A stretch of DNA of 64,000 nucleotides, from contig JAJRXC010000083.1 of the NCBI GenBank assembly GCA_024276495.1, positions 1 to 64,000 on the forward strand, given 5' to 3'. A model generated the notes under the pieces. It did not search any database and had not been told where the DNA came from. It saw only the letters and a program-made list of their open reading frames with translations. This DNA comes from Actinomycetes bacterium. Its GTDB lineage: Bacteria > Actinomycetota > Acidimicrobiia > Acidimicrobiales > Aldehydirespiratoraceae. The translations under genes and the position numbers were made by a program. This document shows positions 1 through 8,734 of this stretch, piece by piece (the first letter of the stretch is position 1; every line of letters begins with the position of its first letter).

Positions 1-1494
1 GACGACCTGCGCGACGTGCTCGTCGGCGCCAAGGGGATCGGCGACGACGGCGACGATTCCGACGGTGCCCCGATCGGTCACACCGTCGCACCGCTGACGT
101 CGCCCCCCGCACCGGCCGGCGAACCCCCGAACCCGCCGACGGGGCCGACCCCCACCGCCGCGCCGATGAGCCCACCCCCGGCCGCGGCGCCGGCCGCGGC
201 GACCCCGCCCGGACCGCCGCCGGATTCGGCGAGTCCGGCGCAGGACGCGCCCGACGGAAACCGCTCGCAGCTGATCTGGGTGGGCGCCGCGGTCGCGTTG
301 TTGGCGGTGATCGGCTTCGTTCTCTTCGGGCGAGGCGGCGACGACGGCGACGTCACGGCCGGACCCGGCGACGAGACCGCCGACACCACCCCGGCGACCG
401 AACCCGACCCGACCGACCCCCCGACGACCGAACCCGACCCGACCGACACCGCACCCACCGACACGACCGCACCCACCGACACCGCACCGCCCGAGACCGC
501 ACCGCCCGCCCCGGTGGTCACCACCCCCGCGTTCGGGGTCGGCGTGCCGGTCGATTCCGGCTTCACCCCGACCCCGTGCCCCAGCGAACCGGCCAAGGTC
601 GCCTGCATCATCGGCGGCGTGGCCCTCGACGAGACCACCGGCGAGATGCTCGTGCCCTACGAGACGATCGGGTTCACGCCCGAGCTCGAACCGGCCGGCG
701 ACCACCTCCACTTCTATCTCGACACCGCGGTCGACGGCGACGAGAACAAGGCCGGCCGGGCCACACCCGGCGGCAGTTGGAAGGAATGGGACGGGTTCCC
801 GCCGTTCAGCTCGTTCGGCGGCGAGAACGGCCGAACCGGGTTCACCGCGGCCGATGTCGAAGCGGCCGGCGCCCGCACCCTCTGCGTGCTCGTGGCCGAC
901 GCCGACCATGTCGCCGCCCGGGCCAGCGGCAATTGCGCCCCGATCCCCCAGATCTTCGACATCGACGACACCCTCGAACAGGTCGACCGGCTGACCGGCA
1001 ACTATGTCGGCCGCTGCGCCATCGGGGCGACGCTGATCCTCCCCGCCGACTGGCGCTGGGTCGACCTCGTGGCAACGCGCCCCGCAGACGCCGCCCAGCT
1101 GATCCGCCCGACCGACGTCGAGAAGACCGAGCAGATGCTCCGGGGCCTGCTCGCGTCCGGTGCGGTGCTGTGGGCCGACGGTCCCGTCGACGACGGCTTC
1201 ATCGTCAACCTCAGCATCCTGCGGGTCGCCGGCGACTACACCTCCGCCGACTCACCCGAAACGGTGCGCCAGAAGCTGGCCCAGTCGGGGATCGAGTTCG
1301 AAGGGACCGTCTCGGAGCGGACCTTCGGCGGGCGAACCGTCAACGCCCAGGTCGTCGCGAAGAACAACCACGAGCGCACCCAATACGTGATCCCTGACTT
1401 CGGCTACGCCCTGGTCCTGAACTTCGCCTCGCCCGACGCCGACCGGTGGATGGAGACCTCCGACGCCATCGCCGCCACCCTCATGGGTTGCTGA
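1..1494 (+). CDS. Membrane-anchored protein with extracytoplasmic C-terminal domain (5' partial)
   Basis: The reading frame is open from the first base, so the true start lies upstream; a GTG at 16 is only an internal candidate. About 497 residues are visible. The first ~85 are Pro/Ala-rich, followed by one membrane segment (LIWVGAAVALLAVIGFVLF, near residue 100), then a Thr/Asp/Pro-rich stalk of repeated TEPDPTDT-like units, then a folded domain of about 310 residues with paired cysteines. The layout (cytoplasmic part, one helix, stalk, outer domain) resembles receptor Ser/Thr kinases, but no kinase motif is inside the window, so function is unassigned. It converges on the subtilase gene 34 bp away. 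Confidence 0.8.
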   Translation, partial: DDLRDVLVGAKGIGDDGDDSDGAPIGHTVAPLTSPPAPAGEPPNPPTGPTPTAAPMSPPPAAAPAAATPPGPPPDSASPAQDAPDGNRSQLIWVGAAVALLAVIGFVLFGRGGDDGDVTAGPGDETADTTPATEPDPTDPPTTEPDPTDTAPTDTTAPTDTAPPETAPPAPVVTTPAFGVGVPVDSGFTPTPCPSEPAKVACIIGGVALDETTGEMLVPYETIGFTPELEPAGDHLHFYLDTAVDGDENKAGRATPGGSWKEWDGFPPFSSFGGENGRTGFTAADVEAAGARTLCVLVADADHVAARASGNCAPIPQIFDIDDTLEQVDRLTGNYVGRCAIGATLILPADWRWVDLVATRPADAAQLIRPTDVEKTEQMLRGLLASGAVLWADGPVDDGFIVNLSILRVAGDYTSADSPETVRQKLAQSGIEFEGTVSERTFGGRTVNAQVVAKNNHERTQYVIPDFGYALVLNFASPDADRWMETSDAIAATLMGC

Positions 1495-1528
1495 GCACGA
1501 CACCCCGAACGCGACCGTCGGGCGGGTC

Positions 1529-2434
1529 TCAGGCCCGGGCCCGCAACCGGGTGAGCGACGTGGCCGACATCACCCGGCTGAGCCGGCCGGCGATCTCGGG
1601 CGGGGCCGACTCGACCACGTTGCCGGCTCGGGCCCACAGCGCCGTCTTCACCTGGAACGGTCGCAGCTCGGGATGTTTCGAGCGGATCAGGGCAGCGAGG
1701 CCGGCGATGTGGGGCGCGGCGTAGCTGTTGCCGGTCTGCACACTGGTGGTGTGCCCCTTCCACAAGGTCGGGACATCGATCCCGCGAGCGAGGAACTCCG
1801 TCGGCGGCTCCGGATTGGCGTGGTACCGCAACGGGTCGTCGGTCGTGTTGCACGCCACACTCACCACCGACGCGAACAGCGACGGGTAGCTGACCGACTG
1901 CACGTTGTTGGCCGCCGTCACGATCAGCGAGTTGGTGAAGTAGCCGCGGTCGCAGACATCGTGAAAGGCGAGCGCCCAGTCACGCTTGCGGGTGCCGAGC
2001 GACAAGTTGACCACATCGAACCCCTGATCGACGGCCCAGTCGAGGCCGGCGTGGAACGCGATCGACTTGCCCGACAGCCCCGGACCCAGGACCTTGACGC
2101 TGGTGATCTCGGCCTTCGGGGCGATCGAGTGGATGATGCCGGCACAGGCGGTGCCATGCCCGAAGCTGTCGTCGTGAGGCCCTTCCCGGGTGACGAGACC
2201 GCCCTCACGGTCGACGGAGAACTCGATCGCGCCGTCGGCGTCGACACAGCCGTCGAGCTCGGGATTGTCGGCATCGATGCCGCTGTCGACGATCGCGACC
2301 CGCACCCCGGATCCGTCGGCACCGCCGAACACCCACTCGTCGCTGACGTCGTCGAGGCTGATCGCCCCGGGCATGCGCAACATCACCGAGTCGCGGCTCC
2401 AGGCCGGCCGGGGACGAAACCCGCCGTCGGTCAC
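1529..2434 (-). CDS. S8-family serine peptidase (subtilase), no signal peptide
   Basis: A 301-residue subtilisin-like protease. All three catalytic blocks are present: Asp in AIVDSGID (about residue 48), His in FGHGTACAG (about 91) and Ser in TGNSYAAPHIAG (about 235). The frame stays open far upstream, but the GTG at 2434 is chosen because it forms a GTGA overlap with the stop of the GAF gene, and codons upstream look like an antisense shadow. No signal peptide or propeptide is seen, so it probably acts inside the cell. It is last in an operon behind an ABC exporter fusion and a GAF protein; processing of an exported substrate is a plausible but unproven role. Confidence 0.88.
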   Translation of the reverse strand: MTDGGFRPRPAWSRDSVMLRMPGAISLDDVSDEWVFGGADGSGVRVAIVDSGIDADNPELDGCVDADGAIEFSVDREGGLVTREGPHDDSFGHGTACAGIIHSIAPKAEITSVKVLGPGLSGKSIAFHAGLDWAVDQGFDVVNLSLGTRKRDWALAFHDVCDRGYFTNSLIVTAANNVQSVSYPSLFASVVSVACNTTDDPLRYHANPEPPTEFLARGIDVPTLWKGHTTSVQTGNSYAAPHIAGLAALIRSKHPELRPFQVKTALWARAGNVVESAPPEIAGRLSRVMSATSLTRLRARA

Positions 2435-2982
2435 AGCAGGGATTCCACGGCCCGAGCGACGGCGGCATAGCGGCCGGCGTCGCCGGCGGCGAGCCGTTCG
2501 AGGCCGAGGGCGAGCGAAGCGGGAGACGGAGGAGTCGACCCGGTCCCCGTCTCGGTCATCGCCGCGCCGGCCACGTCGGCCAACATCGAGACCACCTCGA
2601 CGTCGTCGAAGCTGTAGGCGCCGGCCGCCGGATCGACCAACTCGACGACACCGATGACCTCCTCCGACCCGCACGGCACCGCGAGGATGGCCGACGCGGT
2701 GCCCACGCCGCCGCCCGCCCCGATGTTGTCGGCATCGTCGGCGGAGATCTGCATCGCCGCCGGCTGACCGGAGGTGGCCACGAACCCGGCCGCCCCGTCG
2801 GCGGCGACCTGCGCCCCGATCCGATCGTTGGCGCGACCGTCGTGTCCGTGCACGGCGAGCACGGTGAACGCGCCCTCGCCGACCGCGAGCAGCCAGCCGC
2901 CGGCCGAGCCGGTCGCCTCGACCGCCGCCTGGACGATCGCCTGATAGGTGGGGCGTGGAGGTTCTGTCGTGGATTGGGTCAT
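2431..2982 (-). CDS. GAF-domain protein
   Basis: A 183-residue single-domain protein. Residues about 10-145 fit a GAF sensor fold: AIVQAAVEATGSAGGWLLAV, then ILAVPCGSEEVIGVVELVDP and a closing helix YSFDDVEVVSMLADVAGAAM. No output domain follows; the C-terminal 40 residues are Ala-rich. The ATG at 2982 has a good GAGGA Shine-Dalgarno sequence about 5 nt upstream. The stop overlaps the start of the subtilase gene (GTGA), so translation is probably coupled. The ligand is unknown. It may sense a small molecule for the neighbouring exporter-protease module (inference). Confidence 0.82.
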   Translation of the reverse strand: MTQSTTEPPRPTYQAIVQAAVEATGSAGGWLLAVGEGAFTVLAVHGHDGRANDRIGAQVAADGAAGFVATSGQPAAMQISADDADNIGAGGGVGTASAILAVPCGSEEVIGVVELVDPAAGAYSFDDVEVVSMLADVAGAAMTETGTGSTPPSPASLALGLERLAAGDAGRYAAVARAVESLL

Positions 2983-3064
2983 GGGTCCTCTCTGATCATC
3001 TCATCCCGGTCGACACCGGTGGGTCGATGCCGCCCACTCGTACCTGCGGATCGACGCCTCCGGA

Positions 3065-6000
3065 TCACTTCATCCGCGGGAACGCACCGGTGGCCCTCGT
3101 CGCCGAGGATCCCGCCATCGGCGTCGGACCCGCACGGGTGACCCGCTCCTCGGCGGCCGCGGTGCTCAACGCGGAGACCGGTCCGGCGAGGGTGAGCCGC
3201 GACAGCCGGGTCCCGCCGGAGGGAACCGGCCCGGTCCGGCGCCCGCTCAGCTGATCGGCCAGGGCCGGATCGGTGGCCGCGGCGGTGCTGAGCGCCTCGG
3301 CCGGCAGGTTCAGCAACTCGAGCGCCGTGCGGGCCCGCAACGAGCTGTGGGCCGGGGCACCGAGCGCTGCGCTCACGCCGAAGGTGTCGCCGGCGCGCAG
3401 CTCCGCGGCGACCTGTTCCCCGGCCAGCACGACCTCTCCGATCCCGTCGGCGACGACCATGAGGCCGCCGCCTTCCTCCACCGAACGGCCGGGCTCGAGA
3501 CCGAACGGCGTGAGGGCGGCGACGAGGCCCTCCATCGTCGAATCCTCGATCGTGCTCAGGAACGGAACGCGGCGGAGCGCCGCGGCGGCATCGAAGGGTT
3601 CCGGCTCGGGGATCGGCGTTCCGGTCTGCTCGGCCCACAACTGCGCATACGCCCCCCTCGCCGCGACGAGCTCGTCGTGGGTTCCCTGCTCGGCCAGACG
3701 GCCCTCGACGATCACGAAGATCCGGTCGTAGTCGGTGATGCTGGCCAGCCGGTGGGTGACGGCGACGACGGTGCGGTTCTCGGCGATCCTCGCGATGGTG
3801 TCGTTGACCTGGCGTTCCGTGCCGGGATCGAGCGCCGAGGTCGCCTCGTCCAACAACAGCACCTGCGGGTTGCGGACGAGGGCCCGCGCGATCGCCACTC
3901 GTTGACGCTGGCCGCCGGACAGGGCGGATCCGCCCTCCCCGACGAGCGAGTTGTACCCGTTGGGAAGCGAATCGACGAACGCGTCGATCTCCGCGGCAGC
4001 CGCGGCGGCCTCGACCTCCGCGTCGGTGGCCCCGATCCGCCCGAACGCGATGTTCTCCCGGATCGTCGCGTCGAACAGGAAGGAGTCCTGGAAGACGACG
4101 CCGAGCTGGTCGCGCCACGACGCGAGCGAACAGGAACGCAGGTCGGCCCCGTCGACGAGGATCGCGCCCTCGTCGGGCTCGTACATGCGCATCAGCAGCC
4201 GCAACACGGTCGACTTCCCCGACCCCGACGGCCCGACGAACGCCACCCGCGAGCCCGCGGCGATGCTCACGTCGAAGTCATCGAGCGCCCGCCGCTCCGG
4301 CGTGTACGAGAGACCGACCCCGGCCAGCCGAAGCTCGCGGGTCAGCGGGGCCAACGCGGGGAGGTCGGCACCCTCGGGTTCGGGATCGGCCTCCATCACC
4401 TCGTTGATCCGAACCAGCGAACCCATCGACGCCTGGACCTGCTGGCTCAAACCGACGAGCACCGTGACCGGCGACAACACCTCGCCCATGATCGACAGGA
4501 ACGCCACGAGCCCACCGGTGGTGAACCGGCCCTCGAGGATCAACCAGGCGCCGAGGCCGAGCACGACGAGGCGAAGCAACGTCATGATCAGGTTGACCGA
4601 CAACCCGAAGAACCCGCCCCACAGCTGCAGGCGCCGCGTCGCCCGGAACAACCGATCGCTTTGTTGGGAGAACCGACGCTCTTCGCGGCCGGCCAGACCG
4701 AAGACCTTGACCACCTGGTTCGCCTGATAGCTCTCGGCCGCCACCGACAGGAGAGCACTGTTGTTCTCCTGAACGGCCAGCGAACGATCGCGGGCCCCGG
4801 CCGCCATCCGGCGGTACACGAAGCCGACCAGCGGCGCGGTGGCGAGCACGAGCAGACCGAGCCAGAGATCGATCGTCAACATGATGACCGCGGTGACGAC
4901 CAGCGAGATCATCTGGAAGATGCCCTGTCCGATCGCTTCGGAGAGGCCGGCCTGCACCGCCCCGACGTCGCTGAACAGCCGGGACAGCACGTCGCCCTGC
5001 GGATGCTCGCGGTACCACGCGGCCGGGAGCCGCTGCACCCGCCCGAACAGCGATTGGCGGATGTCGCGCGACACGGCGCCGCTGACGTAGGCGGTCTGGT
5101 AGGCCTGCCGCACCCCGGCGACGAGCGACACGACGAACGCGATGCCGAGCCCCACGAGCAGGGTCAGGACCTGGCTGAACTCGCCACTCGGCAGCGCGGT
5201 GTCGAACAACTTCCGGGTCACGAACGGGAACGCGGCGACAAAAGCGAGGCTCAACAGCATGTAGCCGAAGATCTCGATCTGACGCAGCCGGTACGGGCGC
5301 AGGTACTTGAGCGAGAGACGCAGGAAATCGCCGGTCTTGACGTCGGGTTCGCCGGCGAACACCTTGCGCCGCCACTCCTGCTCGAGCTGACCGAGCGCGG
5401 CGCCGAACACCTCGCGGGCCGTCTCCTCGACCCGCCCGTCCTGGGCGCCGAGCAGACGCATGACCGCCTCCTCCCCCTCTCGGGCCACGAGGAAACGCAC
5501 GAACGAGAGCGCGGCCGCGCCGCGCAGCTCGCCGTCGATCTCCGACAGCGCCGGTAGCGGGGTCTGGGCCAGCTGCTCGTCGGGATCCGACAGGCCCGAG
5601 CGGTGCAGACCGAACCCCTCGACGAGCAACTGCACCTCGTCCGCGCTCGGCAGGGCCGCGCCGAAGAGCAACGCGAGGACACGATGGGGATCCTCGGGCG
5701 GCGCCTCGGGGCTCACGACGACCCAGGCCTCACCGGCCCGGCCGTCGACGATCGATCCGGACGCGACGACCTCGGTCCCGTCGTGGTACGGGTCGATGAG
5801 GTTCACGACCGGCACGGTCCCCCATGGCTCCGACCCGAGCCCGGCGAGGTTGCGTCGGGCCCGCACCGCGGTCGCCAGATAGCTCTTGGCCACCTCGGCG
5901 CCGTAGGTCCCCGGGGTGAACCGGACCTCGATGTCGTCGGAACGACGGGCCTCGGTGCCGGACGCGAGGCTCGGCGGTGTGGGGGGACTCGGGGGGAGAG

Positions 6001-6400
6001 GCTGAGCCGGCCCCGCAGGTGACGTTGACGGCGTCGGGGGCGGGGCCGGCTCGTCCGGGGGTGTCGACATCGCCGCGGTTCGCGGGGGTGCCGGCACCTC
6101 CAGAATGTGAAGGGTGGTGTCGCCGATTCGCAGCTCGCTCCCGGCCCGACAGGCGACCGGGGCGTCGATGCGACGACCATCGACATAGGTTCCGTTGGAG
6201 CTGCCGAGGTCGGTGACGACGAGCTCGTCACCCCGGACCTCGAAACGAAGATGACGGCGGGAGACCGCAGGATCGCCGACGGTGACATCGCCCTCGTCAC
6301 GGCCGATCACCAGCCCGTCGACGAGCGGATGTTCGGCCGTCCCCGCCGGGCCGGTCACCCGGACGAGGAAACGGGCGTTCTCGTTCAGATCTTCGTCCAC
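3065..6400 (-). CDS. FHA / degenerate peptidase-like / ABC exporter / cNMP-like fusion protein
   Basis: A 1111-residue fusion. The GTG at 6400 is chosen because GAGGAG lies 7 nt upstream (6408-6413). In order: FHA domain (about 25-100; VIGRDEGD, SRRH, GSSNGTYVDG), Pro-rich linker, a globular domain (about 155-345) resembling gluzincin peptidases but lacking HExxH, an exporter transmembrane domain (about 355-640), and an ATPase with Walker A GPSGSGKST (about 720), signature LSGGQRQRV, Walker B VLLLDEATSALD and H-loop VTHRLAS. Residues about 935-1030 resemble a cyclic-nucleotide-binding beta-roll (AALRRVPFLSTIED to LELLNLPAEAL). FHA implies control by phosphothreonine partners. Exporter identity is firm; the peptidase-like and cNMP-like calls are inference. 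Confidence 0.88.
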   Translation of the reverse strand: MDEDLNENARFLVRVTGPAGTAEHPLVDGLVIGRDEGDVTVGDPAVSRRHLRFEVRGDELVVTDLGSSNGTYVDGRRIDAPVACRAGSELRIGDTTLHILEVPAPPRTAAMSTPPDEPAPPPTPSTSPAGPAQPLPPSPPTPPSLASGTEARRSDDIEVRFTPGTYGAEVAKSYLATAVRARRNLAGLGSEPWGTVPVVNLIDPYHDGTEVVASGSIVDGRAGEAWVVVSPEAPPEDPHRVLALLFGAALPSADEVQLLVEGFGLHRSGLSDPDEQLAQTPLPALSEIDGELRGAAALSFVRFLVAREGEEAVMRLLGAQDGRVEETAREVFGAALGQLEQEWRRKVFAGEPDVKTGDFLRLSLKYLRPYRLRQIEIFGYMLLSLAFVAAFPFVTRKLFDTALPSGEFSQVLTLLVGLGIAFVVSLVAGVRQAYQTAYVSGAVSRDIRQSLFGRVQRLPAAWYREHPQGDVLSRLFSDVGAVQAGLSEAIGQGIFQMISLVVTAVIMLTIDLWLGLLVLATAPLVGFVYRRMAAGARDRSLAVQENNSALLSVAAESYQANQVVKVFGLAGREERRFSQQSDRLFRATRRLQLWGGFFGLSVNLIMTLLRLVVLGLGAWLILEGRFTTGGLVAFLSIMGEVLSPVTVLVGLSQQVQASMGSLVRINEVMEADPEPEGADLPALAPLTRELRLAGVGLSYTPERRALDDFDVSIAAGSRVAFVGPSGSGKSTVLRLLMRMYEPDEGAILVDGADLRSCSLASWRDQLGVVFQDSFLFDATIRENIAFGRIGATDAEVEAAAAAAEIDAFVDSLPNGYNSLVGEGGSALSGGQRQRVAIARALVRNPQVLLLDEATSALDPGTERQVNDTIARIAENRTVVAVTHRLASITDYDRIFVIVEGRLAEQGTHDELVAARGAYAQLWAEQTGTPIPEPEPFDAAAALRRVPFLSTIEDSTMEGLVAALTPFGLEPGRSVEEGGGLMVVADGIGEVVLAGEQVAAELRAGDTFGVSAALGAPAHSSLRARTALELLNLPAEALSTAAATDPALADQLSGRRTGPVPSGGTRLSRLTLAGPVSALSTAAAEERVTRAGPTPMAGSSATRATGAFPRMK

Positions 6401-6471
6401 GGTGTAACTCCTCGTCTCGTCGTCGTCTGGGACAGGAAGTGGCAAGAGCTGTGGCCGGCAAGGAAACCCGA

Positions 6472-6708
6472 ATGACCGAAGATCCCGAAGCAACCGACCG
6501 TCTTCTCGAGAAGCTGCGCACGTTCGTCGCCGACCTCGACGACGACGAACGGCAACTGTTCGCGGCCCTCGTCGGGCCCGGTGTCGCCCTCGCCTACCGC
6601 GAGACCGACGAGGTCGTGGGGTTCGGAACGGGTTGGGGGCCGCAACAGTTGCCCGATCACTTGGCCGCGTCGGTCCGGGAATCCGGCATCCGCGTCATCG
6701 GGCTCTGA
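6472..6708 (+). CDS. Small acidic protein of unknown function
   Basis: A 78-residue protein, start ATG 6472 with AAGGAA about 7 nt upstream. It starts with a helical acidic stretch (MTEDPEATDRLLEKLRTFVA) and carries DDDERQLFAALVGPG, then an aromatic/Gly segment (VVGFGTGWGPQQLPDHL). I do not recognise a family. It is divergent from the ABC fusion gene (71 bp between starts) and its last 52 bp overlap, on the opposite strand, the 3' end of the sigma-factor gene. The strong ribosome site supports translation, but the gene is short and unique here. Confidence 0.6.
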   Translation: MTEDPEATDRLLEKLRTFVADLDDDERQLFAALVGPGVALAYRETDEVVGFGTGWGPQQLPDHLAASVRESGIRVIGL

Positions 6709-7310
6709 GCCGCCGAGCCCTTCGTCCGGTCCTGGCGGTCGAGGAGATCCTGTTGCTCCAGCGCGCCCCGCAGACGGCGCCGGGCCCGGTGGAGGGTGAC
6801 CTTGGCGTTGCCGTGGCTGATGCCGAGCGCCGACGCGACCTCCGACGGACCGAACCCCAGGTGGACCGTCATCGACAGCACCGCGGCATCGCGGGCCGAC
6901 ACCGCGGCGACACCGCAGTTGATGGCCTCGGCCAGCTCACGGACCTCGGCTTCGACATCGGGGCCCGGGTCGTCGGATCGAAAGCTCGGGTCGTCGTCGG
7001 ACTCGATCGGTTCCATCCGGGCGTTGCGGCGCCGGCGGAGCTCGTCGACGGCCGCGTTGCGGGCGATCTGAAGGACCCAGGGACGGAAACGAGCGGGGTC
7101 TCGTAGCGAGTCGAGTCGGGCGAGGGCCCGGGTGAAGACCTCCTGCACGACGTCGAGTTGTTGTTCGGGATCGTCGACATAGTCGCTGACCGCCATTCGC
7201 GTCGCGGGCGCGTGACGGCGATAGAGCTCCGCGAACCCGTCGCCCGAACCGGCCCGCACCGCCTCGACGAGGTCGGCCTCGGACCACGCATCAAGACACT
7301 CTCGTGCCAT
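6657..7310 (-). CDS. ECF-type RNA polymerase sigma factor
   Basis: A 217-residue sigma-70 family ECF factor. Region 2 spans about residues 20-100 (GFAELYRRHAP, DVVQEVFTRALARLDSLRD, FRPWVLQIARNAAVDELRRR). Region 4 spans about 135-190 (SMTVHLGFGPSEVASALGIS, then GNAKVTLHRARRRLRGAL). The C-terminal ~25 residues lie antisense to the neighbouring small gene. No anti-sigma gene is adjacent on either side, unusual for ECF factors, so control may be transcriptional or from a distant locus. Start ATG 7310 lacks a strong Shine-Dalgarno sequence. Confidence 0.9.
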   Translation of the reverse strand: MARECLDAWSEADLVEAVRAGSGDGFAELYRRHAPATRMAVSDYVDDPEQQLDVVQEVFTRALARLDSLRDPARFRPWVLQIARNAAVDELRRRRNARMEPIESDDDPSFRSDDPGPDVEAEVRELAEAINCGVAAVSARDAAVLSMTVHLGFGPSEVASALGISHGNAKVTLHRARRRLRGALEQQDLLDRQDRTKGSAAQSPMTRMPDSRTDAAK

Positions 7311-7419
7311 CCCACGTCACCCCCGTCATTGCCGTCACGACTGTTGTACGCGACGGGCGCTAACCGGGCGCTAACCACGCTGTGACGGGCGGTCGGGGTG
7401 ACCCGGCGAAGCCCACCCG

Positions 7420-7425
7420 TAGAGT
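7420..7425 (+). promoter_or_regulatory. Leaderless -10 hexamer TAGAGT
   Basis: TANNNT hexamer 7 nt before ATG 7433, so transcription would begin at or near the start codon. No Shine-Dalgarno sequence lies between. The same arrangement recurs at twelve other genes in the window. Confidence 0.5.
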
Positions 7426-7432
7426 GCCCGCC

Positions 7433-8011
7433 ATGTCAGATCACGTCCTCGGCCGGCGACTCCAATGGATCACGATCGCCTGGAACACCGCCGAGGCCTT
7501 CGTCACCATGTACCTCGGGTTCACCGCGGGTTCGCTGGCCCTGATCGCTTTCGGGCTCGATTCGCTCATCGAGGTCTTCGCGTCCCTCGTCGTCTTGTGG
7601 CACATGCGTCCCGACGACGGCGGCCACCCGACCCGAGACCGGCGCGCCGGTCGCCTCGTCGCATCCGCCTTCGCGGTCCTCGCCCTCTTTCTCCTGGTGG
7701 TCAGCATCCGCACCTTGTGGATCGGCACCGAACCGGACTCCTCTACGATCGGCATCGCCTATCTCACGATCACCGCGGCCGTGATGTTCACCCTGGCCCG
7801 AGCCAAGCGCCGCGTCGGCACCCGCCTGAAGAGCGAACCGTTCCTGGCCGAGGCGTCGATGACGTTCCTCGACGGCGGCCTCGCCACCGGCATCCTCACC
7901 GCGCTGGTCCTCAACTCGGCGTTCGGCTGGTGGTGGGCCGACCCGGCCGCCGCGATGCTCGTCGCCGTGGTCGCCGCCAACGAGGCCCGCGAAGGATTCA
8001 CGTCGGCATGA
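7433..8011 (+). CDS. Cation-efflux (CDF)-like membrane protein without cytoplasmic domain
   Basis: A 192-residue integral membrane protein with about five to six hydrophobic helices. Near residue 42 the motif FGLDSLIEVFASLVVLW matches the metal-site helix of cation diffusion facilitators (D-S-x-x-E/D), and SEPFLAEASMTFLDGG with WWADPAAAMLVAVVAANEA resembles the later CDF membrane helices. The usual C-terminal cytoplasmic metal-binding domain is absent, so it is a short transmembrane-only relative; substrate unknown. ATG 7433 is preferred over an upstream in-frame GTG because of the TAGAGT hexamer just before it. Confidence 0.8.
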   Translation: MSDHVLGRRLQWITIAWNTAEAFVTMYLGFTAGSLALIAFGLDSLIEVFASLVVLWHMRPDDGGHPTRDRRAGRLVASAFAVLALFLLVVSIRTLWIGTEPDSSTIGIAYLTITAAVMFTLARAKRRVGTRLKSEPFLAEASMTFLDGGLATGILTALVLNSAFGWWWADPAAAMLVAVVAANEAREGFTSA

Positions 8012-8038
8012 TCGGCCCCGGCCCGAACCGGTCGCTTT

Positions 8039-8064
8039 CCGTCACGTCGCCGCGACCGTGACGG
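8039..8064. terminator. Bidirectional hairpin between convergent genes
   Basis: CCGTCACG (8039-8046) and CGTGACGG (8057-8064) form a perfect 8-bp stem with a 10-nt loop between the convergent CDF-like and corrinoid-protein genes. There is no T-tract, as is common in GC-rich actinobacteria. Confidence 0.5.
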
Positions 8065-8074
8065 CGCCGCCCGA

Positions 8075-8734
8075 TCAGGCGACGCCCATCAGGGCCTTGA
8101 CCGTCCGGACGGCGGAGACGGCGTTCGGGGCGTAGCCGTCGGCCCCGATCCGGTCGGCGTAGGCCTGATCGACCGGCGCCCCGCCCACCAGGAGCACGAT
8201 TCCGTCCCGTTGCCCGGCCGTGACGATCGCATCGATGGTCGTGACCAGCTCGGGCATCGTCGTCGTGAGAAAGGCGCTGATCCCGACGGCGTCGGGCCGG
8301 TGTTCGGCGATGGCGGCCACGAAGTCGGCGGCCGGCACATTGACCCCGAGGTCGATCACGTCGAACCCCGCACCCTCCAACATGACGTTGCACAGGTTCT
8401 TGCCGATGTCGTGGATGTCGCCGGCGACGGTGCCCATGACGAAGGTGCCGATCCGGGCCGCCGACTCGGCGGCCAGTCGGGGGCGCACCAGCTCCATTCC
8501 GGCCTGCATCGCCCGGGCCGCGACCAGCATCTCAGGCAGGAAGATCTGGTTCGACTCGAACCGCGAGCCGACCTCCTCGAGGGCGGGAATCATCGAGTCG
8601 AACAACACGTGCAGCGGGGCCGCGCCGCACTCGAACGCCGCAGACGTGTGCGCGACCGCGGCGTCGCCATCACCCGCGACGATCGCGTCGTAGAGCGAAT
8701 CGAGCACCTCGTCCACGACGTCGGTGCCCGTCAT
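8075..8734 (-). CDS. Cobalamin (corrinoid)-binding methyltransfer protein
   Basis: A 219-residue protein of the MtaC/MtbC/MetH-cap type. Residues about 1-90 form the helical cap (PLHVLFDSMIPALEEVGSRF, FLPEMLVAARAMQ). Residues about 95-215 form the B12-binding Rossmann domain with the base-off signature GDIHDIGKN, whose His coordinates cobalt, plus GISAFLTTTM and VGGAPV. It carries the methyl group between a substrate methyltransferase and an acceptor. Its ATG overlaps the stop of the UroD-type gene (ATGA), so the two are made together. No substrate-specific methyltransferase or reactivating ATPase is nearby. Confidence 0.92.
   Translation of the reverse strand: MTGTDVVDEVLDSLYDAIVAGDGDAAVAHTSAAFECGAAPLHVLFDSMIPALEEVGSRFESNQIFLPEMLVAARAMQAGMELVRPRLAAESAARIGTFVMGTVAGDIHDIGKNLCNVMLEGAGFDVIDLGVNVPAADFVAAIAEHRPDAVGISAFLTTTMPELVTTIDAIVTAGQRDGIVLLVGGAPVDQAYADRIGADGYAPNAVSAVRTVKALMGVA

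Noticed and set aside
3347..5557. A 736-codon open frame antisense to the ABC fusion gene
   Set aside because: Translation is repetitive Arg/Gln/His/Glu with no motif; the other strand encodes a complete ABC exporter.
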